In this document: piece after piece, positions 30,692 to 39,744 of the stretch | Layout of the letters: the number at the start of each line of letters is the position of its first letter | Position numbering within the stretch: the first letter of the stretch is position 1 | Assembly: GCF_900128495.1 (NCBI RefSeq) | Contig: NZ_LT635801.1 | Coordinates: 1,499,997 to 1,563,996 of the forward strand | Source: Bacteroides ilei | GTDB lineage: Bacteria > Bacteroidota > Bacteroidia > Bacteroidales > Bacteroidaceae | Length of the DNA: 64,000 bases | Direction: 5' to 3' | Position numbers and translations under genes: made by a program | Notes under the pieces: generated by a model | Database searches by the model: none | The model's input: the letters and a program-made list of their open reading frames with translations, nothing else | What the model was told of the DNA's origin: nothing

Positions 30692-31819
30692 ATGCTGTGG
30701 AATAAAAATTTTACTTTATTGATTGCAGCAAATTTCCTTCTTTTCGTAGCCGTGTTCATGCTGTTCCCGTTGCTTCATGACTGGATGGTAACGGATAAGG
30801 GATGTACTGATTCCCAGGCGGCGTTGGTTTCTGTCATTTTTGGTGCCGCCATGTTTCTTCCGGGGCCGTTTAACAATTATCTGGTCGATGCATTCAGCCG
30901 CAAGCATGTGTGTACCAGGAGTATACTTCTGTTGGCTTTGCTGTCTTTACTGTATCCGTATGTATCCGGATTATGGATGGTAGTGGTATTGAGGATCCTG
31001 CAAGGGGGGCTGTTTGCCGTTTCACTGATGGTGACAGGCAGTACCTTGGCTATTGACGTCACACCGAGCAACCACCGTGATTCGGCCAACCGGGTCTTTA
31101 CATGGTCGGGGATTTTGGGACTGGTGGCAGGACTGGTTGTGGGGACACACAGAAGCGGACTGCTTACTTTTGACCAGACACTTTACCTGTCGTCTGTCTT
31201 TTGTGCTGCCGCCATTCTGCTGGTCTTGTCTGTACATGTCTGTTTCAGGGCTCCATTGGATGTACCGCTTTGTTCCTTCGACCGTTTTTTCCTGTTCCGT
31301 ACGTTGCTGCCAGGTATTAATATGATGGCGGTTCCCTTGGTTTTAGGCTTCCTTTTTTCATCGGTAACCGATACTTTTTTCTATCTTTGCATAGGAGCGG
31401 GCTTTATTGTGTATCTGCTTGTCCGTGAGATTTTCCGGCGTCCGATGCATGGGCGGTTACAGATCTTGATCGGCCAGCTTCTGACCGCTTTGGGACTGGT
31501 TGCCCTGATGAAGTCGGAGCAGGGTATTCCCTTGTATGTAGGTGGAATACTGATCGGTGTGGGTTGTGGATTCTCTATCGGCCAGTTTCTGCGCATGATG
31601 ATTCTGCTACCCCTGCATTGTGAGCGGGGGAGTGGTTACCATACGTTCCAGTTGCTCTGGATTTTAGGAATTGTGGCAGGTTTCTTTTTGGGTAAAGGAG
31701 CTTTGCCGCCGGTAACCGTGGGCGACTATGCCGGAGCTTTGTGTATCTGTCTGGGAGGTTTTATTTTCTATCAGGTATATATCCACGGCTATTTTACGAG
31801 GAATTACAAAAAACATTAA
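30692..31819 (+). CDS. Major facilitator superfamily transporter
   Basis: This 375-residue hydrophobic protein has about 11-12 membrane segments. An MFS signature is visible between helices 2 and 3 (PGPFNNYLVDAFSRKHVCTR, a variant of the GxLaDrxGrr loop). The substrate cannot be named; it resembles small-molecule exporters rather than sugar permeases. It lies 14 bases before ettA and may share its transcript. It is somewhat short for an MFS protein but appears intact, starting at the first helix and ending in a basic tail. Confidence 0.82.
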   Translation: MLWNKNFTLLIAANFLLFVAVFMLFPLLHDWMVTDKGCTDSQAALVSVIFGAAMFLPGPFNNYLVDAFSRKHVCTRSILLLALLSLLYPYVSGLWMVVVLRILQGGLFAVSLMVTGSTLAIDVTPSNHRDSANRVFTWSGILGLVAGLVVGTHRSGLLTFDQTLYLSSVFCAAAILLVLSVHVCFRAPLDVPLCSFDRFFLFRTLLPGINMMAVPLVLGFLFSSVTDTFFYLCIGAGFIVYLLVREIFRRPMHGRLQILIGQLLTALGLVALMKSEQGIPLYVGGILIGVGCGFSIGQFLRMMILLPLHCERGSGYHTFQLLWILGIVAGFFLGKGALPPVTVGDYAGALCICLGGFIFYQVYIHGYFTRNYKKH

Positions 31820-31833
31820 ACATTTGAAAGAAT

Positions 31834-33522
31834 ATGGCAGACGATAAAAAAATTATCTTTTCAATGGTCGGAGTGAGCAAGTCATTCCAGAACAACAAAC
31901 AGGTATTGAAAGACATCTACCTATCCTTTTTCTATGGTGCCAAAATCGGTATTATCGGATTGAACGGTGCCGGTAAGTCTACTTTGATGAAGATTATTGC
32001 CGGCCTGGAGAAGAATTACCAGGGAGAAGTGGTATTCTCACCGGGATATTCGGTAGGTTATCTGGCACAGGAACCTCATCTGGACGATACCAAGACTGTG
32101 AAGGAGGTTGTTATGGAGGGTGTACAGAAGGTTGTGGATACACTCGCCGAATATGAAGAAATCAATAACAAGTTCGGTTTGCCCGAGTATTATGAAGATC
32201 CTGAAAAGATGGATGCACTTTTTGCCCGTCAGGCCGAACTGCAGGATATCATTGATGCAACGGATGCGTGGAACATTGACAGCAAGCTGGAGCGTGCGAT
32301 GGATGCGTTGCGTTGTCCGCCCGAAGACCAGTTGGTGAAGAACCTGTCGGGAGGTGAACGCCGTCGTGTGGCCTTATGCCGTCTATTGCTACAGAAACCG
32401 GATATTCTGTTGCTCGATGAACCTACCAACCACCTGGACGCCGAAAGCATCGACTGGCTGGAGCAGCATTTGCAGCAATATGAAGGTACGGTCATCGCCG
32501 TAACGCACGACCGTTATTTTCTGGACCATGTGGCCGGCTGGATTCTGGAGCTCGACCGTGGCGAAGGTATTCCTTGGAAGGGTAACTATTCAAGCTGGCT
32601 GGAGCAGAAGACCAAGCGCATGGAAATGGAAGAGAAGGTTGCCAGCAAGCGCCGCAAGACATTGGAACGTGAGCTGGAATGGGTACGTATGGCTCCGAAG
32701 GCTCGTCAGGCTAAAGGAAAGGCTCGTCTGAATTCTTACGACAAACTGTTGAATGAAGATGTGAAGGAGAAGGAAGAGAAACTGGAAATCTTTATTCCGA
32801 ATGGTCCGCGTCTGGGTAATAAGGTTATTGAAGCAAAGCATGTGGCGAAGGCATACGGTGATAAGCTGCTGTTCGATGACTTGAATTTCATGCTTCCTCC
32901 CAACGGCATTGTCGGTGTGATCGGTCCTAACGGTGCAGGAAAAACGACGCTGTTCCGTTTGATCATGGGATTGGAAAAAGTGGATAAAGGTGAATTTGAA
33001 GTAGGAGAAACCGTCAAGATAGCTTATGTAGACCAGCAGCATAAGGCCATTGATCCTAACAAGACTGTCTATCAGGTAGTGAGTGGAGGGAATGACCTGC
33101 TCCGCATGGGGAACCGTGACGTGAATGCCCGTGCTTACTTGAGCCGTTTCAATTTTTCAGGCTCCGATCAGGAAAAGCTGTGCGGAATGCTTTCGGGCGG
33201 TGAACGTAACCGCCTTCACCTGGCGCTGGCGCTGAAGGAAGAGGGGAATGTGCTGCTGCTTGACGAACCTACCAATGATATAGACGTAAATACACTCCGT
33301 GCACTGGAGGAAGGTCTGGAAGACTTTGCCGGATGTGCGGTAGTGATCAGTCACGACCGTTGGTTCCTTGACCGTATCTGTACGCATATCCTGGCTTTCG
33401 AAGGTAACAGTGAAGTGTTCTTCTTTGAAGGTTCCTATACCGAATATGAAGAGAACAAGATGAAGCGCATGGGCAACCAGGAACCGAAACGGGTACGTTA
33501 CCGTAAGTTGATGGAAGATTAA
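31834..33522 (+). CDS. ettA: Energy-dependent translational throttle protein EttA (ABC-F)
   Basis: This 562-residue soluble protein has two ABC ATPase domains without membrane segments. Walker A motifs are GLNGAGKST and GPNGAGKTT, the signatures LSGGERRRVALCR and LSGGERNRLHLA, and the Walker B ends DEPTNHLD and DEPTNDID. A linker with the charged P-site-interaction helix (KRMEMEEKVASKRRKTLERE) lies between them. EttA binds the ribosomal E site and gates entry into elongation according to ATP/ADP. Length and order match E. coli EttA (555). Confidence 0.97.
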   Translation: MADDKKIIFSMVGVSKSFQNNKQVLKDIYLSFFYGAKIGIIGLNGAGKSTLMKIIAGLEKNYQGEVVFSPGYSVGYLAQEPHLDDTKTVKEVVMEGVQKVVDTLAEYEEINNKFGLPEYYEDPEKMDALFARQAELQDIIDATDAWNIDSKLERAMDALRCPPEDQLVKNLSGGERRRVALCRLLLQKPDILLLDEPTNHLDAESIDWLEQHLQQYEGTVIAVTHDRYFLDHVAGWILELDRGEGIPWKGNYSSWLEQKTKRMEMEEKVASKRRKTLERELEWVRMAPKARQAKGKARLNSYDKLLNEDVKEKEEKLEIFIPNGPRLGNKVIEAKHVAKAYGDKLLFDDLNFMLPPNGIVGVIGPNGAGKTTLFRLIMGLEKVDKGEFEVGETVKIAYVDQQHKAIDPNKTVYQVVSGGNDLLRMGNRDVNARAYLSRFNFSGSDQEKLCGMLSGGERNRLHLALALKEEGNVLLLDEPTNDIDVNTLRALEEGLEDFAGCAVVISHDRWFLDRICTHILAFEGNSEVFFFEGSYTEYEENKMKRMGNQEPKRVRYRKLMED

Positions 33523-33553
33523 TGGAAGGGTCTTGTAACTGATTTTTGCAGGT

Positions 33554-34072
33554 ATGGTTGATTTGTATATAGCCCGTCATGGACAGACGGAGGAGAATGT
33601 TGCCCGGATTTTTCAGGGACATCTGCCCGGCCATCTCACGGAAGAAGGGAAAAGGCAGGCGGTGGAGTTGGGCCGGCGCTTGGCCGGTATTGAGCTGGAT
33701 GCCGTTTTGAGCAGTGACCTGCAGCGTGTTGTGGATACGGTCAGACTGGCGATGGCTTCCAGAAATCTGCCGTGGGAGAAGACTCCGCTGCTTCGTGAAA
33801 TAGACTGGGGAAGCTGGACCGGTCTTCCGCTGGACAGTGTAGACCGGAGTAGGATTCCCGCCGACGCCGAATCGAAAGAAATGTTATATGAGCGTGCCGG
33901 AAAATGTATCGGCTATATCCGCCGGCACTATCAGGGGAAAAGGTTGCTGGTAGTGGCGCATGGTTTGATCAACCGTTCGTTGCGGGCACAGATAGAAGGG
34001 ATTCCTGCCGACAGGCTGACTTCCATTCCTCACATGGACAATTGTGAGGTGGTACATATGACATTGGTGTGA
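33554..34072 (+). CDS. Histidine phosphatase family protein (phosphoglycerate-mutase-like)
   Basis: This 172-residue protein begins with the catalytic IARHGQTEEN motif (His9 phosphorylated) and has a second conserved His in VVAHGLINRS near residue 137. The short length fits CobC-type or broad-specificity phosphatases rather than glycolytic mutase. The physiological substrate is unknown, and no cobalamin genes are nearby. It follows ettA by 31 bases and is probably read with it. Confidence 0.9.
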   Translation: MVDLYIARHGQTEENVARIFQGHLPGHLTEEGKRQAVELGRRLAGIELDAVLSSDLQRVVDTVRLAMASRNLPWEKTPLLREIDWGSWTGLPLDSVDRSRIPADAESKEMLYERAGKCIGYIRRHYQGKRLLVVAHGLINRSLRAQIEGIPADRLTSIPHMDNCEVVHMTLV

Positions 34073-34200
34073 AACAGCTGCCGTAATATGTACATGTATT
34101 GAAGAAAGATTACCTGAAATTTGTATATGTCAAACCTTTGTCCCACCTTTGCGGGACATAATGGAAAGGTAAGTTTTGTAATCCTCATCGGAGGGCATGA

Positions 34201-34246
34201 AGCCGGATAAGATGACTGGGTAAAACCGTCTCTTATCCGGCTTTTT
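34201..34246 (+). terminator. Strong intrinsic terminator just before a MATE gene
   Basis: A perfect 12-base stem (34201-34212 with 34231-34242) extends inward by further GAC/GTC and GG/CC pairs and is followed by five Ts. It ends 18 bases before the MATE start codon. It may terminate the ettA transcript or act as an attenuator of the MATE gene, since smaller hairpins precede it at 34135-34190. Confidence 0.88.
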
Positions 34247-34264
34247 GTCTAAATTTGAATCAGT

Positions 34265-35674
34265 ATGAAAGAACTTGATCTGACACAAGGTAGTGTACCC
34301 AGGACATTGCTTCAGTTTGCAGTCCCTTATTTGCTTGCCAATGTGTTGCAGGCCTTGTACGGAGGGGCCGATCTGTTTGTCGTAGGCCAGTTTGATGACG
34401 CGGCGAGTGTGGCCGGTGTAGCCATCGGCAGCCAGGTGCTCCAGACGGTTACGGGAATTATCTTGGGACTGACTACAGGTATTACCGTGCTTATCGGGAT
34501 AGCTACAGGAGCACGTAACAACAGGGAGGCTGCCTCCATAATCGGTTCGTCGGTATGGCTGTTTGTCATTATCGGTGCTGTGCTGACGTTGCTGATGGCC
34601 TTTTTCCATCAAGCTGTGACGTCCGTCATGCATACTCCGGCGGAAGCGGTGCGTGATACGGAGCATTATCTGCTGATCTGTTCGCTGGGTATACCTTTCA
34701 TGATCGGGTACAACGTAGTCTTTGGCATCATGCGCGGCCTGGGCGATTCACGTACGCCGCTGTACTTTGTAGCATTGGCATGCATAATTAATATAGTGCT
34801 CGATTTCGTTCTGGTAGGTGGTCTGCACATGAGAGCGGCAGGGGCGGCTGTGGCTACAGTCTCTTCTCAGGGTATCAGCTTTGTCGTTGCTCTGTGGTAT
34901 TTCTACCGGAAAGGATTCGACTTTGAGTTTACCCGCCGTAACATCCGTCTGGACAAGGTCCTTTCAAGGCGGATTATCATTCTGGGAGCTCCGCTTGCCC
35001 TTCAGGATGCATTGATAAATATCTCTTTCCTGCTTATTACGGTCATTGTAAACGGGATGGGAGTCATCGCTTCCGCGGCGCTCGGGGTCGTAGAGAAGCT
35101 TATCATATTTGCCATGCTTCCTCCGGTAGCCATCTCTTCGGCCGTTGCAGCCATGACCGCACAGAATTACGGGGCGGGCCTGACAGCAAGGGTGGAGCGC
35201 TGCCTGCAGTCGGGAATTGTCATGGCCCTGTTTTTCGGTGTGTCTTTCTGTATCTATTCCCAGTTTCTACCCGGAACACTGGTGGGAATCTTCACACATG
35301 ATGCCTCCGTGATAGCGATGGCGTCGGGATATCTGCACGGTTATAGCCTTGACTGCATCATGGTGAGCTTTGTATTCTGCTTCAATTCCTATTTCAGCGG
35401 ACAGGGGAACTCACTCTTTCCGATGGTACACAGTCTGATTGCGACTTTCCTGTTCAGAATCCCACTGTCATGGATTTTCAGCCATATTGACCCCACTTCA
35501 CTTTTCTGGATGGGATTTGCTCCTCCGCTTTCTACAATGGTATCACTGTTGATATGCATCTGGTATGTAAACCGGTGGAAAAAAAGAGGACTCCTCTACA
35601 AAAAGGCGGCGGGTGAAGTCTTGGACTCCACCCGCCGGAATGTATCAGGAACCGGTCGGTCAGTTGTGGACTAA
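34265..35674 (+). CDS. MATE-family efflux transporter
   Basis: This 469-residue, 12-helix protein has the MATE opening SVPRTLLQFAVPYLLANVLQ followed by YGGADLFVVGQFDDAASVAG, and the mid-protein AAMTAQNYGAG. It is a multidrug or toxin antiporter of the inner membrane with unknown substrate. Its last residues (about 22, from KKAAGEV on) are soluble and encoded across the hairpin that terminates the convergent pyrH gene, and the stop lies 15 bases inside pyrH. That tail is therefore shaped by the overlap rather than by transporter function. Confidence 0.93.
   Translation: MKELDLTQGSVPRTLLQFAVPYLLANVLQALYGGADLFVVGQFDDAASVAGVAIGSQVLQTVTGIILGLTTGITVLIGIATGARNNREAASIIGSSVWLFVIIGAVLTLLMAFFHQAVTSVMHTPAEAVRDTEHYLLICSLGIPFMIGYNVVFGIMRGLGDSRTPLYFVALACIINIVLDFVLVGGLHMRAAGAAVATVSSQGISFVVALWYFYRKGFDFEFTRRNIRLDKVLSRRIIILGAPLALQDALINISFLLITVIVNGMGVIASAALGVVEKLIIFAMLPPVAISSAVAAMTAQNYGAGLTARVERCLQSGIVMALFFGVSFCIYSQFLPGTLVGIFTHDASVIAMASGYLHGYSLDCIMVSFVFCFNSYFSGQGNSLFPMVHSLIATFLFRIPLSWIFSHIDPTSLFWMGFAPPLSTMVSLLICIWYVNRWKKRGLLYKKAAGEVLDSTRRNVSGTGRSVVD
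35600..35636 (-). terminator. Terminator of pyrH inside the MATE coding region
   Basis: On the minus strand an 8-base perfect GC-rich stem (35629-35636 with 35608-35615) and a short GCC run end in five Ts (35604-35600). It lies 24 bases after the pyrH stop but within the last codons of the convergent MATE gene. Confidence 0.78.
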
Positions 35675-36370
35675 AGTCCCGATCTTCTCGCCGGACATCA
35701 CTTTCTTCAGGTTGCCTACGGTATCCATGTCGAATACGATGATCGGAAGGTTGTTTTCCTTGCACATGCAGGTTGCTGTCAGGTCCATTACTTTCAGGCC
35801 CCTTGCCAGAACCTCATCGTAGGTTATGTCATCGAATTTCGTAGCCGTCGGGTCTTTTTCCGGGTCGGCGGTATAGATTCCGTCCACGCGGGTACCTTTC
35901 AGCATGACATCGGCTTCTATCTCGATGCCTCTCAGGGAAGAACCGGTATCGGTTGTAAAGAACGGATTTCCGGTTCCAGCCGACATGATGACCACTTCAC
36001 CGTTTTCCATGGCTTCAATGGCTTTCCATTTCGTATAGAATTCGCCGATAGGTTCCATGCGGATAGCTGTCAGGACCCGTGCCTTTACGCCTGCCGCTAC
36101 CAGGGCAGAGCTTAATCCCAGGCTGTTGATAACCGTTGCCAGCATACCCATCTGGTCGCCTTTTACCCGGTCGAATCCTTTTCCGGCGCCACTCAGTCCG
36201 CGGAAGATGTTTCCGCCGCCGATTACGATTCCGATCTGGACACCCATATCATGGATTTCCTTGATTTGCTGTGCATACTCGCCGAGGCGTTTTTCATCGA
36301 TACCGTATTTTTTTTCGCCCATCAGACTTTCTCCACTGAGCTTTAACAGGATACGTTTAAATTTTGCCAT
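35660..36370 (-). CDS. pyrH: UMP kinase
   Basis: This 236-residue amino-acid-kinase-fold protein has ILLKLSGESLMGEKKYGID at the N-terminus, IGIVIGGGNIFRG near residue 50 and the C-terminal VFDMDTVGNLKKVMSGEKIG. It phosphorylates UMP to UDP in the cytosol, is normally hexameric and is controlled by GTP and UTP. The length equals that of other bacterial PyrH. The frequent partner frr (ribosome recycling factor) is not next to it here. Its stop codon overlaps the end of the MATE gene on the other strand by 15 bases. Confidence 0.98.
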   Translation of the reverse strand: MAKFKRILLKLSGESLMGEKKYGIDEKRLGEYAQQIKEIHDMGVQIGIVIGGGNIFRGLSGAGKGFDRVKGDQMGMLATVINSLGLSSALVAAGVKARVLTAIRMEPIGEFYTKWKAIEAMENGEVVIMSAGTGNPFFTTDTGSSLRGIEIEADVMLKGTRVDGIYTADPEKDPTATKFDDITYDEVLARGLKVMDLTATCMCKENNLPIIVFDMDTVGNLKKVMSGEKIGTLVHN

Positions 36371-36485
36371 ACTTTCCAGAATATTTTATTGTTTGGAACA
36401 AAGATACTTAAACTGGTTCAAATACGAATGATTTTGGAGGGAATAATGTCAGATATTTCGAAACTCCCGAGACAGCCGGTGTAAG

Positions 36486-37826
36486 CTATTGCGGCGATAC
36501 GGGATACAGCCGTTTCAGGAACGGCCGTATGAAGATTCCTTGCATCACACCCCGTAGGGCCAGGTAAGTAAGGAATGCGAGCCACAATGCGTGGTTGCCC
36601 CAGCAGTGCTGCAGGCCGTAGTAAAGGAGGAAGAAGCTGGCGGCGGCTATCACCATGGCCCGCAGCATGATGTGGGTGGCTGTCATTCCGATGCATATGC
36701 CGTCATACAGAAAGGCGGAGAATCCGGCGGCAGGAATCAGCAGGATCCAGTATATGTAGTCTCCGGATGCCTCGATGACGGCTGTGTCGTTGGTGAGCAG
36801 TCCCAGGAATCCTTTGCCGCCTGTTCCGTAAAGCAGGGTGAATACAACCGATAAGCCGATTCCCCATCCGAAGAGGTGTCTGACAGTCTTTTTCAGCTCA
36901 TTCATGTTTCCGGCACCGAACGATTTGCCGGCCAGTGCCTCTCCGGCATAGGCGAATCCGTCCATGATGTAGGAAAACAGGGTGAACAGCTGCATCAGGA
37001 GGGTGTTGACAGCCAGGATAACGTCGCCGTAGGCGGCTCCTGTGGAGGTGAAGAATACGGTTACCGCCACCAGGCACAGTGTACGCAAGAAAATGTCGCG
37101 GTTCACCAAGAAGAAACGTTTCATGGAATCTTTCCCGAATATGACTCTCTTCCGGATGCTGGAGCGTAACGGACTGTAATGTTTCAGCCAGAGTATGTAC
37201 GCCATCAGCAGACCGGCGTATTGGGCGGTCAGCGTGCCCAGAGCTACACCGGCCACTTTCATGTCGAGCCCGAATACGAAGAACAGGCTGGCGGCTATGT
37301 TGACGATGTTCTGGGTTATGGCTATGAACATAGGGAAGCGGGAATTCTGCATGCCGATAAACCAGCCGGAAAAGCTGTAGAGTCCCAGTACGGCAGGAGC
37401 TCCCCAGATACAGATATGGAAATAGAGGCTTGCCAGCTCCTGTACCTCCCGGCTGGTGTCGATGATACGGAAGGCGGCCAGTCGGATGGGGTACTGCAGT
37501 ACGATGAGCACAAAGGAAATCAGCAGGCTGATGGCAAGGGAGCGTAGCAGGATATGGATCATTTCCTGTCTATTGTCCTGTCCGAAGGCTTGGGCGGTCA
37601 GTCCGCTTGTCCCCATGCGCAGGAACCCGAATATCCAGTAGATCATGCTGAACAACATTCCTCCTATGGCTATGGCGCCTATGTAGGAGGTGGCTCCCAG
37701 GTGACCGACAATACTTACATCTACCAGTCCCAACAGCGGGACGGTAATGTTCGATATGATGGAAGGTATGGCAATATCCAGAATGTGTCTGCTGGTAGGC
37801 GAGATCGTGTATGTTTTAAAGGTCAT
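36486..37826 (-). CDS. MATE-family transporter (DinF-like)
   Basis: The protein has 446 residues and 12 membrane segments. The opening HILDIAIPSIISNITVPLLG with VDVSIVGHLGATSYIGAIAI, and a long second half with AYAGEALAGKSFGAGN, resemble the DinF branch of MATE exporters more than the NorM branch. It begins 12 bases after birA and ends 115 bases before the pyrH start, so it is likely the last gene of a yraN-birA-MATE unit. The substrate is unknown. Confidence 0.9.
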   Translation of the reverse strand: MTFKTYTISPTSRHILDIAIPSIISNITVPLLGLVDVSIVGHLGATSYIGAIAIGGMLFSMIYWIFGFLRMGTSGLTAQAFGQDNRQEMIHILLRSLAISLLISFVLIVLQYPIRLAAFRIIDTSREVQELASLYFHICIWGAPAVLGLYSFSGWFIGMQNSRFPMFIAITQNIVNIAASLFFVFGLDMKVAGVALGTLTAQYAGLLMAYILWLKHYSPLRSSIRKRVIFGKDSMKRFFLVNRDIFLRTLCLVAVTVFFTSTGAAYGDVILAVNTLLMQLFTLFSYIMDGFAYAGEALAGKSFGAGNMNELKKTVRHLFGWGIGLSVVFTLLYGTGGKGFLGLLTNDTAVIEASGDYIYWILLIPAAGFSAFLYDGICIGMTATHIMLRAMVIAAASFFLLYYGLQHCWGNHALWLAFLTYLALRGVMQGIFIRPFLKRLYPVSPQ

Positions 37827-37838
37827 ATACTTTGAGTG

Positions 37839-38576
37839 TTACAGTATGTATTCCACTTCCTTGAACATATATTCCCGGCGTGTCCCGTTTTCATCTTCCA
37901 GTATCAGTTTGCCGCTGGGTTCTATGTCGCATATGCAAGCCTTGAATATGCCGCTCGCATCTCGGTAGGTATGGAACCCTTCTTTCCGGTAGAGTGCCTG
38001 TTTGTAAAGGCCGGTGATTCCGTCGGTCTGTCCGGCCTGCAGTTGTGCATAGTAAACCGACACCTTTTCCATGATCCGGTGCAGGATATCTGTCGGGTGG
38101 TATGTCTTTCCGGTAATCTGGAAAAGTGAGACAGGGTTAGGGGCGTCACTTATGAAATGCTGCTGGTTAAGGTTTACGCCTGTTCCCGAAATGGAACGGC
38201 TGATACAGGTACCCGTCAGGTCGTTTTCGATGAGGGTCCCGCACAGTTTCTTGTCTTCCCAGTAGATGTCGTTCGGCCATTTGATGGTAATGCCGGCAGT
38301 ATATTGTGAAAGCACTTCCTGTAATGCTAGTGCTGTAACTTGCGACAGCAGGAACTGTTTCCGGGCTTCGAGGAAATCCGGATAGACCACGAAACTGAAA
38401 AGCAGGTTCGCACCGGCTTCCGATTCCCAGCTGTTGCCTCTCTGTCCCCGGCCTGCACTTTGGTAGCTTGTATATACGCTTGTCAGTTCGGCCGGATGCT
38501 GCCGGTTGCACAGTTCGGCTAGGTAACTGTTGGTGGAAGTGGTTTCTTCCAGCCGTATGGGTGTAGGGTAGTTCAT
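37839..38576 (-). CDS. birA: Biotin--[acetyl-CoA-carboxylase] ligase
   Basis: This 245-residue protein has the biotin ligase core: the adenylate-binding YQSAGRGQRGNSWESEAG loop near residue 40, IKWPNDIYWEDKKLCGTLIE near 100 with the catalytic Lys, and GTGVNLNQ near 130. It activates biotin and attaches it to carboxylase carrier proteins. It lacks the N-terminal DNA-binding domain of E. coli BirA, so it is a monofunctional ligase and not a repressor of biotin genes. Confidence 0.95.
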   Translation of the reverse strand: MNYPTPIRLEETTSTNSYLAELCNRQHPAELTSVYTSYQSAGRGQRGNSWESEAGANLLFSFVVYPDFLEARKQFLLSQVTALALQEVLSQYTAGITIKWPNDIYWEDKKLCGTLIENDLTGTCISRSISGTGVNLNQQHFISDAPNPVSLFQITGKTYHPTDILHRIMEKVSVYYAQLQAGQTDGITGLYKQALYRKEGFHTYRDASGIFKACICDIEPSGKLILEDENGTRREYMFKEVEYIL

Positions 38577-38625
38577 TCCGATTGTCTTTGTTTATGGTGT
38601 TTACGGTCCTCTGTCTGTCGGGTAT

Positions 38626-38991
38626 TTACCATACGGGAGGCAGAAACGCGTCTTCTATGTGTTCTATGCCGAAGGGTGGCTTTCTGCCTGTGACTGTAAT
38701 GATGTCGAACCTCACCGGCAGGTCTATCCCGAACTTGCGGAGGTATGCGTCGGTCGAGGCGACGATGTTCCGGATCTTACGGTCGCCGACGGCATCTTCC
38801 GGACGCCCGAAATTTTCATTGCCGCGGGTTTTGACCTCTACGATGACCAGCTCCCCGTCTTTTTCGGCAACAATGTCAATTTCCTTTTTCCCCGACCTCC
38901 AGTTGCGGTGCCGTATCCGGTACCCTTTTTCCATGAGGTGGAGTGCCGCAAGGTCTTCGCCTTCTTTTCCCAGTTCGTTATGTGCCGCCAT
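38626..38991 (-). CDS. YraN family protein (UPF0102, endonuclease-like)
   Basis: The 121 residues from the start at 38991 fit the UPF0102 family length. The restriction-endonuclease-like core is seen: GKEGEDLAALHLMEKGYRI, EIDIVAEKDGELVIVEVKTR with the D-ExK-type catalytic set, and ENFGRPEDAV. In E. coli the family is linked to cell division or DNA exchange, but its reaction is not settled. The longer frame to 39060 is rejected because a minus-strand -7 box (TATTTTTG, 39005-39012) falls inside it. It is 49 bases before birA. Confidence 0.88.
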   Translation of the reverse strand: MAAHNELGKEGEDLAALHLMEKGYRIRHRNWRSGKKEIDIVAEKDGELVIVEVKTRGNENFGRPEDAVGDRKIRNIVASTDAYLRKFGIDLPVRFDIITVTGRKPPFGIEHIEDAFLPPVW

Positions 38992-39062
38992 AGACAGTTT
39001 TCTGCAAAAATACGCATTTTTATATTTTGAATTTAAGTGAACTGCATTAAATTTGCACAATC

Positions 39063-39296
39063 ATGATGAATAATGGGAAGAAAAGAAAGAAAGTGCCGTC
39101 ATCGGTGCCGCCCCGCAAACGGCGGATGGTTTGCCTGATGAGCGACGAAGAAGTGCAGATTGTGGACAGATATCTGGAGAAATATCAGATCAAGAACAAG
39201 GCGCGCTGGCTTCGTGAAACGGTATTGGCCTTTATTCATCAGAATATGGAGGATGACTATCCTACCTTGTTCAATGAACACGATATGCGCAGATAA
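39063..39296 (+). CDS. Small basic protein, ribbon-helix-helix-like
   Basis: This 77-residue protein has a very basic N-terminus (KKRKKVPSSVPPRKRR), then a segment MVCLMSDEEVQIVDRYLEK and ARWLRETVLAFI that resembles the strand-helix-helix of MobC-like or ribbon-helix-helix DNA-binding proteins. No function is known. A -7 box TAAATTTG at 39048-39055 is so close that the mRNA would begin at about the ATG, giving a leaderless or nearly leaderless message. It is 11 bases upstream of tadA and likely cotranscribed. Fold assignment is tentative. Confidence 0.72.
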   Translation: MMNNGKKRKKVPSSVPPRKRRMVCLMSDEEVQIVDRYLEKYQIKNKARWLRETVLAFIHQNMEDDYPTLFNEHDMRR

Positions 39297-39307
39297 AATG
39301 GACGGAT

Positions 39308-39742
39308 ATGGCAGATGACAGCTTTTACATGAAACAGGCGCTGCAGGAAGCGCGGAAAGCGGCCGGAATAGGAGAAGTTCCGGTAGGAGCTGTAGTCGTT
39401 TGCAGGGATCGTATCATTGCCCGTACGCATAATCTCACCGAAACCCTGACCGATGTGACAGCCCATGCCGAAATGCAGGCCATTACGGCCGCTGCCAATG
39501 CCCTGGGGGGGAAATACCTGAATACATGTACGCTTTATGTGACGGTGGAGCCGTGTGTGATGTGTGCGGGTGCCATTGCCTGGGCCCAGACCGGGAGACT
39601 GGTATTCGGGGCGTCCGACGAAAAGAGAGGATACCGGAAATATGCTCCGGAAGCCCTGCATCCGAAGACGGAGGTCGTGCAGGGTGTACTGGCCGAAGAG
39701 TGCGCTCAGTTGATGAAAGATTTCTTTAAAAGCAAGCGATAA
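39308..39742 (+). CDS. tadA: tRNA-specific adenosine deaminase
   Basis: This 144-residue cytidine-deaminase-fold protein has the zinc motifs TAHAEMQAI (His and catalytic Glu, near residues 57-59) and EPCVMCAGAI (two Cys, near 87-90). TadA converts adenosine-34 of tRNA-Arg(ACG) to inosine in the wobble position. The length is slightly short of E. coli TadA (167) but complete. Nucleoside deaminases such as guanine deaminase are an alternative; the C-terminal FFKSKR fits TadA. A repeat array follows directly after its stop. Confidence 0.9.
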   Translation: MADDSFYMKQALQEARKAAGIGEVPVGAVVVCRDRIIARTHNLTETLTDVTAHAEMQAITAAANALGGKYLNTCTLYVTVEPCVMCAGAIAWAQTGRLVFGASDEKRGYRKYAPEALHPKTEVVQGVLAEECAQLMKDFFKSKR

Positions 39743-39744
39743 AA

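Noticed and set aside
33554..34072. Glycolytic phosphoglycerate mutase
   Set aside because: At 172 residues it is too short; the mutase is about 250. A phosphatase of the same superfamily is more likely.
34135..34246. Known riboswitch (fluoride, guanidine, preQ1, Mn types)
   Set aside because: None of the conserved cores that I know could be matched, so only an unnamed structured leader is claimed.
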